NCBI GenBank assembly: GCA_030686995.1
Contig: CM060695.1
Coordinates: 102,080,871 to 102,144,870, forward strand
Reading direction: 5' to 3'
DNA: 64,000 bases
DNA from: Artemisia argyi
Taxonomy: Eukaryota; Streptophyta; Magnoliopsida; Asterales; Asteraceae
Each line of letters opens with the position of its first letter. Within the stretch, counting starts at the first letter, position 1. The notes under the pieces are model-generated. The model was not told the DNA's origin and searched no databases. It was given only the letters and a program-made list of their open reading frames with translations. The position numbers and the translations under genes are program-made. Shown one piece after another: positions 37,298 to 47,945 of this stretch.

Positions 37298-38740
37298 CTA
37301 GACTAGCAAACCTGGATGGTGCCAAGGATTTGGTAAGTAAGTCCGCCAATTGGTATTCAGTTCCAACGAAAAAAGTTCAACTGTACCCCTTTCCACATGC
37401 TCCTTGATGAAATGATAACGGAGATCGATGTGTTTGGATTTGCAGTGATGCACAGTGTTGCAGGAGATAGCAATCGCACTCTTTGAATCACAGTAGATAG
37501 GAATCTTGTTGAATAGGTAGCCATAGTCTTTAAGTTGTGATCTCATCCAAATGACTTGAGCACAGCAAGCCGACATGGCTACGTATTCAGATTCTGTAGA
37601 TGACAAAGACGTGCAGTCCTGCTTCTTAGATTGCCATGACACAAGTTTGTCGCCAAGAAACTGTAATCCACCAGATGTACTTTTGCGTGTGTCTAAACAT
37701 CCTGCATGATCAGCGTCTGAAAAAGCAATTAGTTCAAAACCAGAATCCTTCGGATACCAGATTCCCAAGTTAATGGTTCCCTTTATGTATCGAAGGATTC
37801 TTTTGACCTCATTGAGGTGTTTTTCAGTTGGTCTTGACTGATAACGTGAGCACATGAAGACAGCAAAAACTATATCAGGTCTACTAGCTGTGAGATACAT
37901 GAGGGACCCAATCATACTTCGGTATTTGGTAGGGTCAACGGGAGTCCCATGTAAATCAGCATCTAGTTTTGTGGTATAGCCCATTGGCGTATTATAAGTA
38001 TCACAAGTTATCATTCCATGTTTCTTTAAGATTTCAAGAGCATATTTGGACTGATTTATAAAAATTCCACGGGGTGATTGATGAACTTGTAGTCCTAAAA
38101 AGAACGAAAGTTCACCCATCATGGACATTTCAAAATTATCTTTCATTAATTTTGCAAAATCATTAGAATAACTTCTTTTTGTTGAGGCAAAAATGATGTC
38201 GTCGACATATATTTGAACAACAAGTAAGTCCTCCCCGTAGGTTTTTGTAAATAGTGTGGGATCCACCGATCCTTTAAAAAATTTATTGGCCAATAAGAAA
38301 GTGGACAGTTTGTCATACCACGCCCGTGGGGCTTGCTTGAGTCCGTAGAGAGCCTTTTTGAGTCGGTAGACATGATTAGGATGCTCAGGATCAACGAAGC
38401 CTTCAGGTTGACTGACATAAACTTCTTCACGGAGTTCTCCATTCAAAAATGCTGTTTTCACATCCATCTGGTAAACCACCATATTCCTATGAGCAGCATA
38501 AGCCAAAAAGATCCGAACAGCTTCATGTCGTGCCACTGGAGCAAAGGATTCAGCAAAGTCTAGACCTTCAAGTTGAGAGTATCCTTTCGCTACCAGGCGT
38601 GATTTGTTGCGGATGACTGTCCCTTCTACGTCAAGCTTATTCTTCCATATCCATTTTAACCCGATGACAAAGACTCCGTCAGGTCTTTCAACTAATTCCC
38701 AGACTTCTAGTCTTATGAATTGCTGAAATTCCTCTTGCAT
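37298..38740 (-). CDS. Copia-4 reverse transcriptase/RNaseH, 480 codons
   Basis: An open frame begins at the deletion junction with [18 protein letters not shown], the start of the Copia RT domain. The start codon is a family-internal Met, not a natural gene start. RT motifs in order are [55 protein letters not shown] and an intact [10 protein letters not shown] box. The RNaseH part has [41 protein letters not shown] and [21 protein letters not shown] one-base loss in a T/A run near 37,372 shifts the last 25 or so residues. Catalytic residues look intact, but there is no gag, protease, integrase or promoter upstream. Confidence 0.92.
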   Translation of the reverse strand: MQEEFQQFIRLEVWELVERPDGVFVIGLKWIWKNKLDVEGTVIRNKSRLVAKGYSQLEGLDFAESFAPVARHEAVRIFLAYAAHRNMVVYQMDVKTAFLNGELREEVYVSQPEGFVDPEHPNHVYRLKKALYGLKQAPRAWYDKLSTFLLANKFFKGSVDPTLFTKTYGEDLLVVQIYVDDIIFASTKRSYSNDFAKLMKDNFEMSMMGELSFFLGLQVHQSPRGIFINQSKYALEILKKHGMITCDTYNTPMGYTTKLDADLHGTPVDPTKYRSMIGSLMYLTASRPDIVFAVFMCSRYQSRPTEKHLNEVKRILRYIKGTINLGIWYPKDSGFELIAFSDADHAGCLDTRKSTSGGLQFLGDKLVSWQSKKQDCTSLSSTESEYVAMSACCAQVIWMRSQLKDYGYLFNKIPIYCDSKSAIAISCNTVHHCKSKHIDLRYHFIKEHVERGTVELFSLELNTNWRTYLPNPWHHPGLLV

Positions 38741-38742
38741 AG

Positions 38743-38904
38743 ATCCTACTCCTTCCCTCCTTACAATTCGTATGGGCTTTGAGGCCCATGGATCACATTT
38801 TAAGGCCTAGTAAACTTAATACAAAATATAAATAATAACTAAGCAACCTAGCATTATTACAAATGACCGAGACTTGATAAAATAGTAAAACTATGGTTCC
38901 AACA
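38743..38904 (-). mobile_element. Copia-4 5' LTR stub (162 bp)
   Basis: Base-for-base identical to 30,025-30,186 by eye. It stops before the TATA box position, so this end lost its promoter, R and U5. It is fused to RT at 38,741-38,743. Confidence 0.93.
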
Positions 38905-38909
38905 CCTTT

Positions 38910-40182
38910 GTATATATCTCATTACTTATAAATAAGTTAATACACCAGAATTCTTGGTAATGTTTAACATACTTTACAATTTTTCCTTGGTATGTCTTCT
39001 AGCATCGATAACATTTATGGTCCTAGAAATGTCATTCAACAATGGCACGGGTCTTTAAATGAAGTTCAAACAAAAGTCTAAAACATGTCATTATGGCTTG
39101 CTATTGCTTCAGATAGCAACCCGTTATATTCTTCCTTTTCATCTTTAATTCAATCAACTACCGTCATTCTAGATTCTACTAGAACTCTGGTCATTGATTG
39201 AGGGGGAGATTGAATTCCGTTACATGCATTTGTGTTGTGCTTTAATTGTGCTTTCATTCTATTGCCTTGATTGTTGTGCTTTAATTGTGCTTTAAACTTG
39301 GTAATACTTCGTTAGTGCTTAAGTAGGGACTTGCTTTGTCACATTCTGTTAGTGTACTTAAATAGAGGGACTTAACGTGTCATGTTGTGTTAGTGTGTTA
39401 AATAGAGGGACTGATGTTGTCACATTTCTCTAAGTGTTTAGGTAGAGGGACTGTTCTGTCATTACTTAAAAGTGGGATAGGGTTATATTAGTTTACGAAT
39501 AGCGAGTTGGTCAAAATCTTTTGTACAAATCACTCAACGACCCGCTGCTCCTCCCTCTCACTCGCTTTAGCATTCTTCTAGGTTTTGATCTTCGTCCTAC
39601 AATAGTTATATAGTTATACTTATCATTTGAAACATTAGACTAAAATCTTGTTTAAATATTTCCATAGGTCGCTCGTTCATTTGAATCGCGGATAAAGTGT
39701 TAGTAATGTTTTTTTGTTGCGTTGTACTTTGTGGATTATGTTCACAACTTGTTATGTCCGTGTATGTGCTCTTATGTATTTTCCCCCATGTGTTGCTTGC
39801 GTTCGGACTTTGATAATATGATTAGATCGTGATATTGTGATGACTTTGCGGGGTTGTAATGTGATAAGTGTTATGTGAATTTTATGGTTCGTTTGAGATC
39901 GATTGTCTGGTTGATTAGAGTGTATTCTTGATAGCGAGTTGTGAGAACTCTTGATGGCGTGTTGTCGTGTATTCTTGATACTAAGTTGTTAATGTTCTTG
40001 ATAGCGTGTTGTCGTGAATTCTTGATAGTGAGTTGTCGTAGTTTCTTGTTAGAGAGTTTACACGCTTTTCTTGGTAGCGAATTAACCCATATTCTTGGTA
40101 GCGAGTTGTTAGAATGCTTGGTAGCGTGTTGACATGTATGCTTGGTAGCGAGTTGTCATAATTATGGATAGCGGGTTGGTAT
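38910..40182 (+). other. Copia-5 post-gag region: purine tract and motif array
   Basis: Continues the Copia-5 sequence after the Copia-4 insertion. CTAGAAATGTCATTCAACAATG near 39,021 matches the post-pol region of Copia-3 (49,582). A purine tract TGAGGGGGAGAT lies at 39,199-39,210. Three to four diverged units containing AGAGGGACT with TGTCA follow (39,320-39,465). The AGCGAGTTG-type array runs from about 39,930 to the insertion point of Copia-3. No ORF is convincing. Confidence 0.65.
39930..40182 (+). repeat. AGCGAGTTG array, extra-ORF side, left part
   Basis: Copies of TAGCGAGTTG and TAGCGTGTTG, most preceded by CTTGA or CTTGG, with 20-25 bp spacing. Copia-3 inserted inside this array, and it resumes at 52,421. 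Confidence 0.85.
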
Positions 40183-40569
40183 TGTTAGCATTAAAAATAT
40201 ATATATTGAAGTGATGGTCATTCTCATAATATAACTTTGTGTCGTTTGTTAAAATTAGTAATAGTTTAGTCATTGGGCTTTGGACTTGGCAAGCTAATAT
40301 GTTATGTGCTATGTTTCATAAGCCTAGTTATCCATTCATGTAACCAAGTCCAAGCCCAAGCCCATAGAAAGCCTATGTATGGAACTATAAAAGGCACCTT
40401 ACCTCTCATTTGTAAGGTGTGCTTGTGTGTGTTTTCTTTAATAAAAGCTCTCTTCATCTTATACTCTTTCTCATATAGTTAACGCCACACATATATCTAT
40501 ACAAGTCACCATCTTTACTTCTTTTACATGCTATATTATTGTTAAAGTTGATAGATTTAAGGTCCAACA
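40183..40569 (+). mobile_element. Copia-3 5' LTR (387 bp)
   Basis: Begins TGTTAGCATT and ends AAGGTCCAACA. TATAAAAG box at 40,386-40,393, then CTCTCATTTGTAAGGTGTG, and an AATAAAAG polyadenylation-type signal near 40,439. Confidence 0.95.
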
Positions 40570-40571
40570 AG

Positions 40572-40585
40572 TGGTATCAATCGCC
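40572..40585 (+). other. Primer-binding site (Copia-3)
   Basis: TGGTATCAATCGCC, two bases after the LTR. It shares TGGTATCA with the tRNA-Met complement and has a changed tail. Confidence 0.85.
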
Positions 40586-40819
40586 TAACAATGATTTAGG
40601 ATTGTTTTTATCAAGTTTTTTTGTTAAAAAGTTACACTTTTCATTCATTTTGTGTACTTTTTCTTCAAAAAGTTTTGATTTTTACAAGTTTTAGTGTTAA
40701 AGTTGTTGTTGTTATTGAATTTTTATTGATTCTAAGTGTTTTGGGAAAGATTTGATCAAAAGAAACAAGTGAAAAAGGTGTTTTTGGTTGAAAAAATCGT
40801 ATTTTTGAGCTGTTTGGCA

Positions 40820-41360
40820 CGTTTACGCGTAAGTTTTTGCCTAAAACCCTGTTTCTACGCGTAAGTTTAAGCCTAAAACCCTTTTTCTACGCTCAAGTTG
40901 GAATCCTACGCATAAGGTGAAATCCTACGCATAAAATCTACGCTTAAGATCCTACGCATAAGTTTTCTACGCATAAGATCTACGCTTAAGATCCTACACA
41001 TAAGTTTTCTACGCAAAAGATCCTACGCATAAGTTTTTCTTCAACGATCAGAGATTACTCAGTACTTCCCTGACTTGGATAAGTTTGTGGAATACTTCGA
41101 CACGGGATATCTTTCAAGCTTGGATAAGTTTGAGAGATTTGTTTAGTTCTCTAACCTTACGCATAAACCATATCTTACGCATAAGTTATAACTTACGCGT
41201 AAAGTTCAAGTTTACGCATAAACTTTGTGTTTACGCTTAACCTTATTCTTTACACATAACTTTTAACTTACGCATAAGATCCAGGTTACGCGTAAGATTC
41301 AGAGTTTACGCGTAAGATTACTGTTTACGCATAAGATCAAAGGTTTACGCGTAAGAATTT
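40820..41360 (+). repeat. Leader array of TACGCRTAAG motifs (Copia-3)
   Basis: Roughly twenty copies of ACGCATAAG, ACGCGTAAG or ACGCTTAAG, often followed by TT or ATCCT. A gap without the motif (about 41,040-41,150) splits the array in two. It lies between primer site and gag. The ACGCGT core is a palindrome. Confidence 0.88.
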
Positions 41361-41652
41361 GACGTTTTGACAACCAAACTTCAAACGGCCATAACTTTTG
41401 AACCGTAACTCCGTTTTCGACGAATCAGCTGTCAAAACGACCGTGAGACCGAGAAGAAGGACGCGTTGAAGTATCTAAAGATCATTCAAGCCAAGCTTCG
41501 AGGCCCAAATCCACTCCGAATGAAAGTTATTAAGGTTTTAAGGTTTCAGATCAAATTTTTCACCATCCAAACTTGCATCAACTTACACTAATCACAACTC
41601 CTATTTCGTTGGAACGATCCAAGTATCAACTTTATCTATCTACACTTCATCA

Positions 41653-44600
41653 ATGGCTACTCAGCAAGATATTCATGCAGCCGGTGCGGAAAACCGACCT
41701 CCAATGCTTGAAAAAGGTGGATATCTCCCATGGACAAGCCGAATGCTTCGTTACATCAAAACAAAGCCTGATGGTAAATTAATGATCCAATCCATTGAAA
41801 AAGGTCCATTCCAGCCAAGACAAGTTCAAATTGAAGGTAATCCAAATACAACACCTCCTACTCAACCATTCGTGCGTGAACAAACAGAAGCAAATTACGC
41901 AGAGGAAGACAAGAAGCAGATCGCCGCTGATGATATGGCAATGCATTTAATCCAACTTGGATTACCACGGGAGATCTTTGCTGCGGTCGACAGTTGTGAA
42001 ACTGCTTATGCTATGTGGGAATGTGTTAGAAGGATATGTCATGGAACAAAGATTGGACAACAAGACGTTGAGAACAAACTTCTTACTGAATGGGAGAACT
42101 TTACATCCACTAAAGGTGAACAGATTGAATCTTACTACACAAGGTTTTGCACTTTGATGAATGAGTTGATCAGAAACAAGTTGACACCTAGAACAATTGC
42201 AACAAACATCAAATTCATCAATAACCATCCAGAAGAATGGGGTCGTTATGTTACAATTGTCAATCAAACAAAGGATTTACATAAGGTGAATTATGATCAA
42301 CTCTATGACTTTTTGAAGCAAAACCAAGCTGAGGCTAATGAAGTAAGGAAAGAAAGATTGGCAAAGAATCATGATCCTCTCGCATTAATTGCTACTACAC
42401 CAACACCGCTACCAGTGAACACACAACAACTATCATCATCTTCCACTCAAAACTACATGCAACCATCATACATTCAACAACCAACGCCGGTCTACCAACA
42501 ACAGTTCTACCCACAGCAACAACAACATGTTATTCCACAATAGCAATACCCACAATTCCAAGAATCAGAATTCACTGAAAATGATGAAGCTACTGCAGCA
42601 TTGACACAAGCGTTTGTTTTTCTATCAAAGGCATTCCAAGGACGCTATTCTACACCTACAAACAACAACCAAAGGATTTCATCGAATACTCGCAACAGGC
42701 AGATCGCTCAGCCGAGTTTCAATATAGGCAACGGAGGCCAAATGGTTGGAGTTTATGGGAATCAGCAAGGATATGCTACTGGATTTAATATGGGTAATCA
42801 GAATATGCAGAATGCAGGTCAGTATGCAGGGAATCAGTATGGTCAGAATGCAGGGAATCAGATGGGTCAGTTTGTTGGAAATCAGAGGGGTCAGAATGTT
42901 GGTAATCAGGCAATGGGTAATCAGAATAGAAATGTTGCAGCTCCAGTAGTTGGGAATTTGGGAAATGTGAATTAGGGTAATCCGGTAAAGTGTTTCAACT
43001 GTCAGGGTGTAGGTCATATGGCAAGGAACTGTCCTACTAAGCCGAACAAGAAAGACACAGCGTACTTGCAGAAAGCATTACTGTTGGCACAAAAGAATGA
43101 GGTAGGGTTTCAGTTGAACGCAGAGGAGAATGATTTTATGGCTCTTATGGATAGAGAGGATATCCATGCGAACTGCATATTCATGGCGAATCTTCAGGAA
43201 GCTAAGTATGACACAGATTCTGATACACTTCCTGTTTATGACACCAATGCACCATCTGAGGTATCAAATTTCAACACATGTCACAATAATGATATATTTG
43301 ATATGTCTCCTCATGAGGAACAACATTTTGAGAAGCAAGCATCCACTTATGATACATTCCTGGACACGCCAAGTAGTAGCAATACTCCTTCAGCGACTCC
43401 AGATCTGAATCATAATGGAGGCTTCGTTTCACAGCATGCTGAGAATGATGAGGAAACACGTGCTTTGTTTGAATCATTATTGAATAATTGTTGTATTGAA
43501 ATTGAGAATGTGAAAAAGGTCAATCGCGATGTTAAGGCCGCGAATGTTAGATTGACCGCTGAGCTTGAGAGTTACAAAGAAAACGTTAAAGCTTTTGAAT
43601 TTCATAACAAAAGAGTGTCTGAATTAGAAACTGGTTATCAAAATTCCGTTTCAAGGGAAAAACAATTGCAACTCAAGTTTGATACACTTGATGTTAATTC
43701 TTTCAAGAAGATAAAAGCTTTAAACGTGGAAATTTCTGATTTACAAAACCAACTTTCTAAAAAAAACAGCTTATAACAATCTTGAAAAAGAATGGGATGA
43801 GTTGAAAAAGGACTTTGCAAAGAAAGAAGACAAACTTTTGGCCAAAATCGTAGAGTCAGAACACATGATTGCACATTTAGAAGAATTAGTGGTTAAGTCG
43901 GGTCAGTCAAGTCAAACAATGAAAATGATTTCAAATCAAACTAATCCGATTTACCATACGAAACATAAAGTGGCTCTTGGTAACAACACCCCAGTAATCT
44001 CAAGAAAGCTCAGCAAGAACAGAATGTTTTGTATAATGGTAATGTGATTTACACCAAACATGATCCTCCCATCGTTCGGGATTCTGTGCAAACGATAGAA
44101 CATGTCGAAGAGAGCATAATTAAAATGAACCAAAAGGATTTGAAACCCATTGATTACAACAAATTGAACAAACTTTCGGGAATTACTTTTGTTCCACAAA
44201 AAGAACCATCTGTGTTTTCCATAAAACGACCATTCTCAAAAATGTTTTCTAAGAAAGTAATTGTTTCCAAATCTCATTCAAAAATGGAACAAATGTCTTC
44301 TAACAACACTTTTAATACAAGTGAGGCTAGAAACATTCTGGATGACGTTAAAAAGAGGATTCAAGAACTTCAAAATATTGTTGCTTCTAAAACTACAATC
44401 AATATTAACAACTGGCATTCCAGTTTTCATATTGAGCAAAAAAAAGTTTTTGAAAACAAAATTACTATCCCACTGAATAACATCAGTGCGAGGGTAATCC
44501 ATTTTGAACAAGCTTTCTTAAAAGAAACGGCCGACTTTGTCAAGGACCACAAATCCCTGGTAAACGAAGCTAATGATACTCGTGAAAACATGAATGTTTT

Positions 44601-45888
44601 GGAAAACTTAAATGATTCTCTCTTCGAAGCTGTTATGACCACTGATATTATGTCCATCATTTTACAAACATATTCTGTTCAAGACGATGAAAGACTAAGA
44701 GCTGAGACCTCCGCAATTGTTTCAAAATATGAAAATGCTCTTATAAAGCTTGAAAAAGAAAATGTGTCATATTTTAAACAACTTGATCGAAAAAAGGAAG
44801 AATGCAAGTATGACAAATTGTCGTATGAGCGTGCCTTAAAAAATATGAAAGAGCAAAATGATCTTTTGAGGGCTCAGCTTGAAAGTAAAAAAGGAAAGGG
44901 TGAGGAAATCAAGTTTGCAAAACCATTGACTTCGGAGAAACCAAATGTTTCAAACTCGATTCAAAAACTAAAAATGTCAATTTCACGGTTTGCTCCAAAA
45001 GTCGATGAGAAAAAGGATTTGACAAAACCAGTCACTCCAACACCCTTGCCTAATAAAAGTGAAAATGAAAAGATTGTTGATAAAGGAAAAGCGGTTGTCG
45101 AAACACCAAAAGTGATAGCACCTGGCCTTTTTAGGATTAGTCCCACTAGTGCGTCTGCCTCAACATCTAAGACAAATGACAAGTGCATAAAGGCTAATTC
45201 TAAAGAATCTAGGGATGCTAAAAAGGACAACAATATAAATCCTAAGGTGTGTGCCTTACCTTCTACTGGATTAGAAAGCACCTCTAGGAGCAGCAGACTA
45301 AAGCCTAGGAGCAATACAAAGAACAATAGAGTCTCGCCTGTTTCTAAGAGTAGTTGCAAGAATAAAGCTGAAAAAGTAGAAGAACACCCTAGGAATTTAT
45401 CGCTTTGTAATAAGAGACATGTTTCATCTGAATGTAATGTCGAAAGTACTGTTTCTAGTGCATGTAATGACCCTGTTTGTTTAATATGCAAGAAATCTTT
45501 AATTAATGATGTTCATGATGAATGCGTTTCTAAGCATGTGAATGTTACGCCTAAATAGAAGAATGTTCCAAAAAGACCTAGTGCTAGATCAAGATCTATA
45601 GAAAGATTAGTTGCACGATTTAGGACTACCACTATTAGTCGAATGCCTAGGAACTACCTTAAGTTTAGTGTGTGGATTCCGACGGGTAGAGAGTTCACTC
45701 TTACGAACGGCAAATTAGAAATAACTCATGCTAAACAAGTAGCAACTGTCTATGAGTGTGACTCTGCTTTTACTCCTAACCCCATGGAACCAAATTCAAA
45801 ACGGTTTCCAAATACAAACTCTTCTGTTCTTGGCAGGTTATCGAAATATGTCTTTGGATCGTCGACTCGGGTTGCTCCAAGCACATGA
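41653..45888 (+). pseudogene. Copia-3 gag, long coiled-coil type, broken
   Basis: ATG at 41,653 starts MATQQDIHAAGAENRPPML, the standard start of this family. The gag core (VDSCETAYAMWECV, ESYYTRFCTLMNEL, VTIVNQTKDLHKVNYDQLY) ends at TAG 42,541. The same frame goes on through an Asn/Gln/Gly-rich tract to TAG 42,973, then an intact CCHC knuckle CFNCQGVGHMARNC (about 42,991-43,031). A frameshift in an A8 run near 43,764 and a return near 44,015 flank 43,802-44,047. Then 44,029-45,558 gives 509 residues of coiled coil and Lys/Ser-rich tail, ending in TAG 45,556. Four Cys-containing short motifs (for example CLICKKS) occur near 45,478. The long tail is a trait of these elements. Confidence 0.88.
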
Positions 45889-47583
45889 CCGGGAATTTAA
45901 AGCTGCTGATCAATTTTGTCTGGAAATTCATGGGAACTGTACGCTTTGGAAATGATCATGTAGCAGCTATTCAGGGTTATGGAGATCTTCAGTTTGGGAA
46001 TTTTTTAATCACTCGAGTTTATTACGTCGAAGGGTTGGGACACAACTTGTTTTCAGTCGGGCAGTTTTGTGATGCTGATTTAGAAGTTGCATTCAGAAGA
46101 AAAACGGTTTTTATTAGAAATTTGGTTGGTGATGATCTCTTAACTGGTAATCGTGGTACAAACTTGTATGCTATCGACATCAACCAAATGGCTTCTACAT
46201 CACCAATTTGTCTTATGACAAGGGTAACCGAAACTAAGTCCTGGCTGTGGCATAGAAGATTATCCCATCTCAATTTCGACACCATCAACAAATTAGCCAA
46301 AGACAACATCGTCACCGGACTTCCTAAGTTCAAATACACCAAGGAACACCTATGTCCATCATGCGAACAAGTAAAAAGTAAAAGAACGTCCTATAAACCC
46401 AAAACCGTACCTAGTTCAGAAGCAAGGTTACATATGTTGCACATGGACTTATGTGGCCCAATGAGAGTTGAAAGCATTAATGGGAAGAAGTATATTCTTG
46501 TTATTGTTGATGATTATTCAAGATATACTTGGGTAAAGTTTTTGAGATCAAAAGACGAAGCACCAGGCATCATCATCACCTTTCTAAAGCGTATTCAAGT
46601 TCTACTTCAAGCTCCAGTAAGGATTATAAGAACAGACAATGGCACAGAATTTATAAACCAGGAGTTAAGAACTTACCTTGAAGATGTTGGAATCACACAT
46701 TAAACATCAGTTGTTAGAACTCCACAGCAAAATGGGGTAGTTAAAAGAAGAAATAGAACTCTTGTGGAAGCTGCTCGCACAATGCTGATTTTTTCTTGTG
46801 CACCACTTTTCTTATGGGCTGATGCTGTTGCCACTGCTTGTTTCACTCAAAACCGATCCCTAGTACATCCAAGATTCAATAAAACCTCATATGAGCTAGT
46901 GAACAACCGTAAACCTGACATCTTTTACCTTCACGTGTTTGGCGCTTTGTGCTATCCGACGAATGACAGAGAAGATCTAGGGAAGTTAAAAGCTAAGGGT
47001 GATATTGGAATCTTCATTGGATATTCAGAAAACTCGAGGGCATTCAAGGTGTATAATAGAAGAACGAAAAGGATAATGGAGACGATGAATGTAAAGTTTG
47101 ACGAGATTTCACAAATGGCTTCTAAGAGATACGCTCTAGAACCCGCGCTTAATCCAATGGCTTCTAATCAAAACGGATTAGGACCCGCACCAAACATGCA
47201 GACTTCTGGACACATCAGTTCAGGACTCGTGCCTCAAGGAGCTCAATCAACAAACATGGATAAACCTTCAGAACAAGAACTGGAAAATTTCTTTGAGTTA
47301 ATGTTTGATGAATACTATAGTGGAACTTCTACAAATGCATCTCAACAACATTCCGTTGCACCCGCTCAAACCCATCAACCACCACCACCATCACAAGATG
47401 CATCTATCACAATCGAAGCTGAAGCACCAACTACATCAACATCATCAACATCTACTCCAGCAACTCCAGTTATTGAAACTGATCTACCAAGAGTTGATGA
47501 GCAAAACCAAAACACAAATTTTCAAGAAGAACCTACAAATAAGTCAAACGATGTTGCGTTAGAAGAAGAAGAAGAAGAAGAAG

Positions 47584-47615
<32 letters not shown>

Positions 47616-47945
47616 TTTGAAAACCCATTTGCAACAGACTCTGTTGAATCTTCTTCAAGGTTACAAGAACCATCTAACACACATATGTTTTACCCAAGGT
47701 ACCCTTCAACGTTTCAATGGACAAAAGACCATCCAATAGAACATGTTATTGGTGAACCTTCAAAGCAAGTTCAGACAAGGAAACAACTTGCCACTGATCT
47801 CGAATTGTGCATTTATATTTGCTCAATCAGCCTCAAAGAACCAAAGAACATTCGAGAAGCCATGGCAGAAAACCCTTGGATTGAAGCGATGCAGGAGGAA
47901 TTTCTTCAATACCTGTTACATGATAGTTGGGAACTTGTTGAATGA
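45855..47945 (+). pseudogene. Copia-3 protease and integrase
   Basis: Reading starts at WIVDSGCSKHMTG (Asp at 45,864-45,866), one frame away from gag. Next come the pre-integrase region (WHRRLSHLNFDTINKLAK), zinc-type CPSCEQ, and integrase with Asp in LHMDLCGP and Asp in IRTDNGTEF. TAA at 46,701 breaks the frame. The third catalytic residue is lost: NGVVKRRNRT has Lys at 46,743-46,745 where the family has Glu. The integrase C-terminal part runs to about 47,130. The hinge contains a GAA repeat (47,561-47,613) coding for about 18 Glu. TGA at 47,943 ends the frame at the RT border. Confidence 0.9.
47561..47613 (+). repeat. (GAA)n microsatellite in Copia-3 pol
   Basis: About 17-18 uninterrupted GAA units in frame, giving a poly-Glu stretch in the hinge between integrase and RT. 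Confidence 0.95.

Larger units (their letters stand above)
29842..38904 (-). mobile_element. Copia-4, young deletion derivative of a Sirevirus-like Copia
   Basis: Flanked by the perfect duplication CCTTT (29,837-29,841 and 38,905-38,909). The complete 3' LTR is at 29,842-30,186. At the other end only the first 162 bp of the 5' LTR remain (38,743-38,904), fused directly to RT. Those 162 bp are identical to 30,025-30,186. LTR remainder, primer site, gag, protease and integrase are missing. RT/RNaseH and a long extra ORF remain. Several AGGGGGAG purine tracts (30,190, 31,650, 32,080, 32,210, 37,036 on the minus strand) are a Sirevirus trait. The uninterrupted target is preserved at 63,771-63,775. 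Confidence 0.92.

Noticed and set aside
39199..39240. 3' LTR of Copia-5 starting at 39,211 after the purine tract
   Set aside because: The sequence after the tract (TGAATTCCG) does not match the Copia-5 LTR start TGTAGTA. Extra purine tracts are usual in Sirevirus-like elements.
40820..41360. TACGCRTAAG array as centromeric or telomeric satellite
   Set aside because: Units are too short and degenerate, and the array stays within the leader of one full-length element with TSD.
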